Source: Ascaphus truei (Eukaryota; Chordata; Amphibia; Anura; Ascaphidae). Taken from it: a stretch of 64,000 bases of DNA. Below the pieces are notes generated by a model. That model was not told where the DNA came from, searched no databases, and was given only the letters and a program-made list of their open reading frames with translations. This document shows, in pieces, positions 55,918 to 64,000 of the stretch (position 1 is its first letter; every line of letters begins with the position of its first letter). The translations under genes and the position numbers were made by a program. Location of the stretch: assembly GCA_036426205.1 (NCBI GenBank), contig CM071567.1, forward strand, positions 288,785,187 through 288,849,186. Reading direction: 5' to 3'.

Positions 55918-58900
55918 TCACAGCCAGATTGTGTTCCTCTCAACCCCGGGGATATCCGTCTGCGCCAGCCAAGGCGTCCATACTTTGAGATAATTGGTGC
56001 CAGTGTCGTTAACTAGACTCGTCAACTTTTCCATCTGGCAGATAAACCACATTCGATTTCGAATCTTTGGGATACTTGGAATTTCGGGGCGTTTCCATAG
56101 TGCTGCGATCTCGCTCCGTGTGGCTATTGCAAAATGTGCTATTAGTTTGTTGTTTGCTTTGGACAGGCCCGTTAGTGGTCTATTCAAGAGGAATAGCCAT
56201 GGGTCTGGGGGAATAGTGAGGTCGAAGACTCTCTGTATCCAATGTCTAATTTCTTCCCATAGTGGGGAGATCCGCGGGCAAGACCACAGCATATGTAACA
56301 GATCGGCCGATCCTCCGCACTGCCGGGGGCATAGTGAGGAGGATCCAGGCACGAACTTGGCTAATTTCATTGGGGTGAGGTACCACCGCATTAGGACCTT
56401 ATATGCGTTCTCCCTTAGTGTGGTACATATGGAGCTTTTTGCCGTGGCCATATATATAGCGTTCCACTCGTCATCTTCTAATGTCTCTCCCAGGTCTCTT
56501 TCCCATTGGGTTCTAAATGACGGTGGCTGCTGTCTAAAGCTCGCAGAATGAACTACTTCCTTGTACAATTGTGATGTGAGTCCCTTTGTGTCGGTCTCTG
56601 CCAGACAGAGCTTTTCGAATGACGTCAGGGGGGGGTATGGGGCAAATTTGTTATAAAATGCTCGAAGCTGGAGGTACCTAAAAAATTCTGAGTGGGGTAT
56701 ATCTTTTTCTTCTCTGACGTGATCAAACGTTTTAATCTTGCTATTGTAACCCTCCAGATCTTTAATTCGTATATAACCTTTATGTTTCCAAATTGATGCA
56801 TCTCCCTCCAGAAGGCCAGGAGCGAACTTGGGATTGTTCCAAATTGGGGACATCGAAGAATTACTCGTTGTGAGAGAGTATTTAGTCTTATTAGCCTCCC
56901 AGATAGACAACGAGTTGGTCATTGAGGAAAGCGGCATGTTAGCAGATCGTCGTGCTGTTTTAGGTAGCCAAATCAAGTTGCATATTTTTAAAGGAGCGCA
57001 GGCAGCACTCTCTAATTCCACCCACCGTTTTAAATGTGGACTGGATTGCCATTGAACAATTTGGCTTAATTGAGCCGCTTTGTAATATGAGAGCAGGCAG
57101 GGTACCGCTAGGCCCCCTGCTAGGACAGATCTTTTCATATTTAATTTGTTGACTCTCGGTTTTTTCCCTCCCCAGATAAATTTAGAGATTGCAGACTGAA
57201 GTGAGAGCAAATCCTTCAGTCTGAGTGGCACTGGTAACGTCTGTAAAAGGTATAGGATACGGGGGAGTAGGTTCATTTTGACGCTATGTATCCTACCTAT
57301 CCAGGATATTCGTATAGAGGACCATTTATGGAGGTCAGCTATCAACGTCCGAATTAGGTTGGGGTAATTTGCATTGTAGATGTCTTTGGTGTTCTTGGCT
57401 ATGTGGACTACTAGATATTTTATGTATTTCTGTTGCCAGTGGAAGTTAAAATTCAGTTGCAATAACTTCTCTACGTGTCTAGGGAGATTGATGTTGAGGG
57501 CTTCAGATTTAGCTTGATTTATTTTAAATCCCGAAATGCTCGAGAATCTGTCCAATAAATCCAATAGGTTTGGCAAGGAGGTGAGGGGCTTTGAAATAAT
57601 TAGTAGGATATCATCTGCGTACAGGGCCGCTTTATGTGTTTGAGAATATACGTTTAACCCTGAGATGTCCGGGTTGCCTCTAATTTGCGCCGCCAGTGGT
57701 TCTATACATAGAGCGAACAGGAGAGGGGATAATGGGCATCCCTGTCTCGTGCCACTCTTAATTTGAAAGGGGAGAGATGGAAAGTCCTGGTGTATTACCC
57801 TGGCGGTAGGTCCTGAGTACAGCGAGAGAATCGCTCTACTCACCTGATCCCCAAAGCCAAATGCCGCAAGCGTCTCCTTCAGGTAAGGCCAGTCTATCCT
57901 ATCAAAAGCTTTTTCTGCATCCAGACTTAACAGCATACTTTGTGTGTTATTTTTAGTGGCCAATTCTACCAGATCAATAAATCGCCGGGTATTGTCCGCT
58001 GCCTGTCTGCCTTTAATGAATCCGACCTGATCTGGGTGTATAAGTCTGGGTAGGATTAGACATAATCTATTGGCCAATAGTTTAGCGTATATTTTAATAT
58101 CAGTATTGATTAGGGATATGGCCTATAACTTTTGCAGTCCAGCGGATCTTTACCTGGTTTATGGATTAATGATATAGACGCCTGTAACATCTCTCTGGGG
58201 ATGGGGGCTCCTGCTAATATTGCATTGAACACGTGGAGCAACCTAGGGGCTAGTACTTTGGCAAATTTCTTATAGTATAGCCCCGAGAAGCCATCTGGCC
58301 CTGGGGCTTTTGAGGGTTTGAGTTCCTTAATGGCTTGTGACACTTCCTCTATAGTGAAATCAGCGCCCATGGCCTCTCTCTCTGCCTCTGTCAATCTCCC
58401 TAGTTTTGAGCTGGCTAAGAAATCTCTCAGCTTCTCGCTCGTTTTAGCGTTATGTGCCACTTTCTCTCCATTATATAGTGTTTCATAGAACGAACCAAAT
58501 TCTTCTACTATTTTCTTAGGGTTGGCCGTGGGGGTACCTGATTTTAAGCGTATAGCTTGGATATTAAACTTCACTTGTCTGTCTCTTAACGCTCGAGCCA
58601 GCATAGTATCCGGCCTGTTCGCTTTTTCGTAAAATTTCCTCTTAGACCAACTCAGCGCGTTATCTGCCCTGGAGGTCAACAACATGTTTAGTTCAATTTT
58701 GGTATCTTTCAATTCTTGTAGGGTTTGCGGGTCTGGGTTACTCTTATGGAGTGATGTAAGGGAATGTAATCTCGATTGAAGCTTCATAATTTTTGAGTCC
58801 CTTTCCCGTTTTCTCCTAGCTGTGGTGCTAATTAGTATGCCCCTCAGCGTCGCTTTGTGAGCCTCCCATAATACAAACTGGGAATCTACAGAGCCTGTGT

Positions 58901-59720
58901 TTGTGTGGAAGAATTGAACTATTTCTTCCTTTATTGTCTCATAAATCTCAGGAATTTTTAGGATTGATTCGTTGAGCTTCCAGTTCACTCCTGGTCTGCC
59001 TGTTCGGATGTGCTCGCACCTTAGCTCTATCGGTGCATGGTCAGACCATGAAATATCATGGATCCCAGCTCGGGAGACCATAGGAACCAGTTGGCAAGAG
59101 ACGAAAAAATAATCAATTCTGCTGTAGGAGCCGTGTGGGTGGGAATAGAACGTATAGTCCCTATCAGTCGGGTGTAGTTCTCTCCATATGTCAGTCAGTT
59201 GGTTGTCTTTGAGGCCCTTGCGTAAAGAGGTCCCCACTTTTTTATGTACTGTGCCCGTATTCCCTGATCTGTCTAGATTTGGTTGCATGACCATGTTGAT
59301 ATCCCCTGCGAGTATTACGCCGCCCCTTGCGACGGTGCGTAGAGTCCGAAAAAAGTCTTCAAAGAAGACTGCGTCCTGCTCGCAGGGGGCATAGATTGTG
59401 GCTATTGTGATGCGTTGCTCCCGTATCGTGCCCACTAGTATAACAAAGCGTCCCTCTGTGTCTCTTTTAATAGTTTGGGCTACAAATGGGATTTTATTAT
59501 GGAACAAGATGGCCACGCCACGTTTTTTAACCGGTGCGGAGGAAAGGTAGAACTGGGCATAGTCTTTGTCTAGGAATTTAGGCGCGTTGGTCTTGCTAAA
59601 ATGAGTCTCCTGTAACATTAGGACATCTGCGTGTTTTCGTTTATAGTCAGTGAAAGCTATTTTTCTCTTGGTTGGGCTATTAAAGCCCTTAACGTTATGT
59701 GATATAAGGGTTAACGCCAT
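55918..59720 (-). pseudogene. L1 ORF2: endonuclease-reverse transcriptase, one frameshift
   Basis: About 1,267 codons are split by a single one-base deletion near 58,110 (after the DCKSYRP block), giving open parts of about 536 and 719 codons or more. The APE-type endonuclease shows SHNVKGFN, LQETHFS, YAPCEQD, LAGDINMV, YSRIDYFF and SDHAPIEL, all catalytic blocks. The linker has KPSKAPGPDGFSG. The RT shows SLDAEKAFDRIDW, SGTRQGCPLSPLLFALC and the intact ALYADDILLI catalytic box, then SGFKINQAKSEAL. The C-terminal Cys motif is CPRQCGGSADLLHMLWSC. Family members nick DNA and reverse transcribe their own mRNA at the target. The ATG at 59,720 precedes ALTLISHN. Only the frameshift, possibly an assembly error, prevents translation. 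Confidence 0.9.
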
Positions 59721-60200
59721 CACTTAATGTGTGAGAAGTGTAACAAACTAACGTTTGATGACTCACCCTGTCCACTTTGTCCCTTGTTCAACTGGCGGAC
59801 GTTTTTGGTGTTACCATCCGGCAAAGTTCTTGTGTTCCGTCTAGGTCGGCATCCTCCCCGGCCGGGTGGGGAAAGGATTGGGAGGGGTAGGGAGGGAGGA
59901 GACAGTACAAGGGAAAACACATAAGGGGTAAAGCAAAATTGGAAACATAAGTTAAATCGCTTTGTAATAATGAAAAAAAATAAAAGGAAAACCAGAGCTC
60001 CCCTCGGGGTCCCCCGAGTGGGAGTCTGACGCCCAATGGGCAGGTCGGTATGCCTGACCTTCCAAAATGGCCGGCTTTCCCTTCCCGGGACCGACCCCCC
60101 TGGGACTTGTTTGAGGTCCTGATTCGTCAGGGACCTATATGAGGAACACATGTACGACATCGTGGGTGAATCCCACCGGCGCAAAACTGATAACTAACTT
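59721..60200 (-). other. L1 inter-ORF region, proximal part
   Basis: An open frame of about 150 codons precedes ORF2 without recognisable domains. It includes a GC-rich segment with CCCAGGGGGGTCGGTCCCGGG on the minus strand. It may be leader sequence for ORF2. Confidence 0.35.
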
Positions 60201-61059
60201 AACCTTAAACTGTAGCGTGATTTTTAACTTTATAACGACTTACAGCAGTACCTAAGTTATAGTGAGTGCATATCCATATATATACATGCATATACCCAGC
60301 ATTTGAATGAACCCAATTATTTAATGATTTAATGAACATATTTAATATATTTAACCCATTAACCCTATATAACATATGAACCATAAATAACATATATAAC
60401 CTACAACATATACAACAGAAGCAACAGATATTCTATACCATCTAACATACATATAACATAACATACAGAGCCTCATTGAAACTTTATTGGGATTGGTGAT
60501 AGGGAATCGCGTCTAGGTGATCCCCGGTGACCAATGTGAATGGAAGGGGAGTTGACCCGAGTTAGTGGGAGAAAATATATGAAAAATAGAAGAAAAAGCG
60601 AAGAGAGGGACGAAAAAAAGAATGGAAGAAGAAGAAGAACGTAAAAGGAAGAAGAAAAAAATGGAATGAGGAAGAAACCAAATGGGAAGAGGCAAGAAAA
60701 AAAAAGGGAGAAGACAGAAAAAACTGGATCTCGCAGAAGACCCGAAACAACTGGCAGCAGAATCCAAGAAACTTTCATTCCCTCATATAGACCCAACAGT
60801 TTCCAGACGAGGGCCTATATGAAAAAAATGCAAGAGGAAATGACTACAACGCTTAAGCGTGAAGAATAAGTCAAATTATAAGGGAGAGAACTAAGCACTC
60901 CACTCCAATTGCATCCTCCCCCTCACTGTGAGGCCGGCAATCATCCACCGCACATGTACCAGTCAGCACACTCAAAATCCCCTTTCATCCTCCTCCCCCC
61001 CTTTCATCCTCCCCTCTCATCCCCTGAGTGCTCAGGCCCCCACCTCTCTGCATGTCACA

Positions 61060-61390
61060 CCGCCGTGTCCTCACGGCCACCATGCTGCTTCTGCGGGACC
61101 GTCCCCTCTGCATCCTCGGGCAGCGAGTCATCCCCTGCAATGTGCGCAGTCACGTTGGGTTGGGCCGCGCGTCCTCTCGCGACAGTGAGAGCGCGCCCCC
61201 GGCTCGTCCGACTGGCTAGTGACGTCAGCCGGCAAAGGCCCGTCCCGCGATAAACGGAGACGCGCTCCACGCGGAGACAGGGAGGGATAGAGGCAATATG
61301 GATGCCCTCCAAAAAGTGCAGCGCACGGACCGCTCGCGCAACAGGAGCGGCAGACGCAGCAGGTCAAGGAGAGCCGCCGCAGGTATGGAA
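61060..61390 (+). promoter_or_regulatory. CpG-island-like segment with CRE and exon-like start
   Basis: CpG is frequent here, unlike almost everywhere else in the window. A perfect palindromic CRE, TGACGTCA, lies at 61,220-61,227. Downstream on the plus strand an ATG at 61,299 opens a frame rich in Arg and Ser (MDALQKVQRTDRSRNRSG), which ends next to CCGCAG/GTATGG, a good splice donor. This looks like a vertebrate promoter with a first exon, but no further exon was found. Confidence 0.3.
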
Positions 61391-61394
61391 AGGG

Positions 61395-61580
61395 CATCCG
61401 CAAGTGAGGAAGAGGCATGAGCAAGTGCGGTTTGGGGGCATCCGCAACTGTGGCGGGGGGGCATCCGCAAAGTGCGGGGGGGCATCCGCCAGTGCGGGGG
61501 GGCATCCGAACGTGCGGGGGGGGCCAATCCGCAAGTGCGGGGGGCATCCGCAAGGTTGCGGGGGGGCATCCGAGGAGGGG
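61395..61580. repeat. ~20-bp tandem repeat GGCATCCGCAAGTGCGGGGG
   Basis: About eight imperfect units of GGCATCCGCAAGTGCGG with variable G-run lengths. Each unit contains a short palindrome, CCGCAAGTGCGG. Confidence 0.85.
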
Positions 61581-61589
61581 GGTTTGGTT

Positions 61590-62330
61590 TAGCGTGCAGT
61601 AGTGGGTGTGGAGGTGGTAGAGGAAGTAGTGGGTGGGGGTTGGTGGTTCCGGTGTGGGTGGTAGAATGCAAGTAGTGGGGATGGGGGGGGGTTTAGATGC
61701 CAGTAGGGCGGGGGGGGGGCGGGGAGGGGATGGAGCGAAGGAGGGGGCCCCGTTAGGTGGGGCGGGCTTGTCCCGGGGGAGGGAGATGCACAATTGGAGG
61801 CCTCGCCGGGGGGGGTGGTAAGGGAGGATAGGAAGGCGGGGGGGTGGGGGTCTGGGGGGGGGGGGTGGGTGCGTAGAATGAAGTAGTGGGGTGGGGGGGG
61901 TCGAGGAGCGACGAGTCTTTTTAGTAGTGGGTGGGGTGGGGGTAGCTTTTGAAGTGCATGGGGCGGTTTTGGGGCCTTTCCCTGGGTGGCGGTATTTCTG
62001 GATGAACGGGGTGGTGTTGGGTGAGGGTAGATGCAGTTTCGGCTTTTGGTGGGCGCGAGGTATGGTCAAGACGGAATAGTGGGGTCTGGGGCGGGGGTAG
62101 ACCGAAAGTGTAGTGGGGGGGGGGTGGTGGTAGAATGCAGTAGTTGGGGTGGGGGGGGTATATGCAGTAGTGGGGGTGGTGGGGGGGTAGCTTGAAGTAG
62201 TGGGGGTGAGGGTGGGGCGTCAGACTTGCGTAGTGGCGGCATCCCGTGACTGAGGCGTGGGGGGGTTGTTTGGTGAGAGTGAAGGCAGTGGTTCGCTGGG
62301 CTCCTTTGGTGTTTCAGGGGGGGGGTAGCA
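61590..62330. repeat. G-rich degenerate tandem repeat
   Basis: Units near 30-35 bases built on GGTAGAATGCAGTAGTGGGGGTGGGGGG recur with heavy variation in G-run length and inserted words. The irregularity suggests poor consensus quality in a G-rich array. Confidence 0.65.
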
Positions 62331-62579
62331 GCAGGAGTTGGGCGGGGGGTGGTTGTACGCGCAGTTAGCGGGGGTGGGTCAGCCGCCTTATGTGTGCGGG
62401 TTGTCCGGGGGGTGGGTAGGGGTCAATCCCGGAGGACGCGCTTACGATGCCTCCCTCCGGGTGAAGCAAGAACTGCAGCTTGAAACACCCCAGCTGGAAG
62501 GTAAAACGAAAAGGCAACAAAATGACATTGATGAAGGTTCTGAACACCCAAAGGGATCCTTTTATATGATTATTTCTTT

Positions 62580-63596
62580 GCTTGAGCACTTTCAAATTTC
62601 ATGGGGTAGACATCCGTTATGGGCCGCTGTGATCCCGTTGCTTCCTGCCGCAGACCACGGAGGCCCCCCCCCGCTTTGCTCCTGTGGGTAGGGTACGTCT
62701 GCGTCTCCTGCTTCTGCTCGTGGGGAGGCCCGCAAGACCTCCGCCGCTCCCCCTGCGCCCAGCTTGCCGAGGAATCCCTTGCGCGTCTTCCAGGTGTCTC
62801 AAGGTATGTGCTACCCATTCGCAGCACCATTACTGCACATGGGAATAGCCACGGATCTAATCTGCTGATCCCTCAGATATCTTGTAATGGGGGCTAGGGA
62901 TTTTCTTTGGCCGCGTGGCAGGGACAGGTCTTGGAACACCGGAATCTCTACTTTATCAACTCCATATGTTGTAGTGTCCCGTGAATCTTGCATACCCTTC
63001 TTTGTGCGGTAATGGTGGAATAACCTGATAACAATGTCTCTTGGGGGGTCCCCTGCCTGAGGTCTTCCTCTCAGGGCGCGATGAATCTGTTAACAGGAGC
63101 TCACGGTCCGTCTTGTCAGGGTAAGAGTTGTTCTAGCCACTTGGTGGCAAAATCCTCTAGGTCGGTGACAGTCTCAGGGACCCCCTTAGACGGATATACT
63201 TCTCTTCTGTCCTGTTTTCAGAGTCCTCAATCTTTTCCTCTAGGAATCTGACCTGGTCCCTCAGCTTAGTTACTTGTTTCTGAGTTTGTGCCAGTGCAGT
63301 AACGGTCTCATCAGACTAACCTCTAGGGAGTTTGTTCGCTCACCTATGGCATCCATATCTTTCCTGAGAGCCCAAAGTTCGTGTTGTTAAAAAATTGCTT
63401 CATCAGCGCAGAAGCTTTCATACTCTTGCGCTCATCTACATCCATGTCGTCCGATGCAGCACTTGCATTTTCTCCCTCATGTCTGTTATTGGTGGGTGTG
63501 CAGGGATTAGGCCCTGTTCCCTGTTGTCGTCTTCCTTTTTTGAAATAAGTAGAGACTGTCTGGGTTTTTCTTCGAACTGTTTTTGTTAGAAGCCAT
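62580..63596 (-). pseudogene. L1 ORF1 (RNA-binding chaperone), several frameshifts
   Basis: The minus-strand ATG at 63,596 opens MASNKNSSKKNPDSLYLFQK and meets a stop after 29 codons. In shifted frames the family order continues: coiled coil (TQKQVTKLRDQVRFLEEKIE), the ENRTEEKYIRLRG block equivalent to ENRSRRNNIRIRG, then the C-terminal domain with VEIPVFQDLSLPRGQRKSLA and ITRYLRDQQIRSVAIPM. The last part (62,830-62,580) is Arg-rich in two competing frames. ORF1p forms trimers on L1 RNA. At least three frameshifts are needed to explain the sequence, in contrast to ORF2, so either this part decayed or the base calls are poorer here. Confidence 0.75.
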
Positions 63597-63755
63597 TCTG
63601 GTTTGTTTAGAGATTCTTACTACTGGTTGTTGTTGTGTTGTCGCGATTTTGCTGTAGTTATTGACTTCCTATTTAACTCCACGTGGTTCCTTTCGCCTTT
63701 GGTGGAATGGAGCTCAGGTACTAAGCAGCCATTCACCTCCCCGTCGTCACGTGAC

Positions 63756-63773
63756 CTCAGAGACTCTATTTCT
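63756..63773. repeat. Right 18-bp target-site duplication of L1
   Basis: CTCAGAGACTCTATTTCT, identical to 55,420-55,437. Confidence 0.95.
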
Positions 63774-64000
63774 AAAGATTTTGTTCTTGGAGTAGAGGAT
63801 TTCGTTTTACGCCATCCCAGTAAGTGTTATTTGATAATATTTTGTAAATCAAGCTGTGTATGTTCATTGTGTACAAAAGATCCGGGTAATTTTGGTGTTA
63901 AAAGTTCTGGTCTCCCGTGACAATCCTCACTTAGTTTTAGCCACCCGGATCACGGCACCAGAATTGTCGTGGATTAATTAAGTTAACATTTGTCACTTTT
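63774..64000 (+). other. Continuation of the L1 host sequence
   Basis: This follows on from 55,437 once the L1 is removed. It ends in GCCACCCGGATCACGGCACCAGAATTGTCG and a TTAATTAAGTTAAC stretch. No gene is seen. Confidence 0.3.

Larger units (their letters stand above)
60200..62570. other. Atypical 2.4-kb block between L1 ORF1 and ORF2
   Basis: From left to right: an AT-rich part (60,200-60,480), a purine-rich stretch (60,575-60,720), a C-rich part (60,905-61,060), a CpG-dense part (61,060-61,390), tandem repeats (61,395-61,580), G-rich repeats (61,590-62,330), and a short mixed part. None of this matches L1 ORF1 or ORF2. It is either a foreign insertion or an unusual expansion. No clear target duplication was found at its borders. 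Confidence 0.5.
55438..63755 (-). mobile_element. Full-length L1-clade LINE, recent insertion
   Basis: It is bounded by a perfect 18-bp duplication. On the minus strand the order is a short 5' UTR of about 160 bases with CACGTG words, ORF1 (63,596-62,580), a long inter-ORF region, ORF2 (59,720-55,918), and a 3' UTR ending AATAAAATTTAAGTTAC and a short A-rich tail next to the left duplication. The nick site deduced from the right flank, TTTCT/AAAG on the plus strand, resembles the TTTT/AA preference of L1 endonuclease. The intact duplication and one-frameshift ORF2 indicate youth. The inter-ORF spacing of about 2.85 kb is far beyond normal. Confidence 0.9.

Noticed and set aside
61128..62069. 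313-codon proline-rich open frame on the minus strand
   Set aside because: It runs through the G-rich tandem repeats and shows only repeat-derived residues with no domain.

Overview
This 64-kb window looks like intergenic or intronic DNA from an amphibian genome, most likely a frog. That is an inference from the repeat families: L1 and CR1 LINEs, Neptune-type Penelope elements, a retrovirus-like env, and abundant hairpin-rich DNA transposons. No bacterial genes, rRNA or tRNA genes, or convincing multi-exon host genes were seen. Every protein-coding signal I can support belongs to a transposable element or an endogenous retrovirus, and almost all are broken.

Layout. 0-4 kb: LTR-like pieces and the 3' end of an L2-like LINE. 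4.6-6.2 kb: GA and GT simple repeats. 6.2-11.5 kb: AT-rich DNA with two copies of a small hAT-like MITE family. 12-19.4 kb: an old minus-strand L1 whose reverse transcriptase (RT) segment lies inverted and is itself split by a 2.5-kb DNA transposon. 21.3-24.8 kb: a minus-strand gag-like retroelement split by a 385-bp MITE. 24.9-26.9 kb: a decayed Penelope element. 27.6-39.4 kb: a very large imperfect palindrome of about 11.7 kb, with tandem arrays in both arms and a poly-G tract in the right arm. 40.3-43.3 kb: a nearly complete but dead CR1 LINE. 43.2-45.8 kb: a Neptune-type Penelope element with a GIY-YIG reading frame and a hammerhead ribozyme motif, lying between 521-bp direct repeats. 46-47.4 kb: another Penelope fragment. 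51.5-53.9 kb: an endogenous retrovirus integrase/env remnant with a solo LTR inside it. 55.4-63.8 kb: a full-length L1 with a perfect 18-bp target-site duplication and one frameshift in ORF2, but an unusual 2.4-kb CpG-rich, repeat-rich block between ORF1 and ORF2.

How it fits together. The window is a stack of nested insertions, so relative ages can be read from it. The L1 at 55-64 kb is the youngest clear insertion. The Penelope element at 43.7 kb is fairly recent, since its flanking repeats differ at about 8 of 521 positions by eye. The L1 at 12-19 kb is the oldest recognisable LINE. The most unusual structures are the giant palindrome, whose core sequence recurs in non-palindromic form at 14.3-16.8 kb, and the Penelope element with hammerhead motif and very long flanking duplication. 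Several GC-rich stretches (35.0-35.3 kb, 61.4-62.4 kb) and the many small indels between palindrome arms look like long-read consensus noise, so assembly artefact must be excluded before the palindrome is taken as biology.
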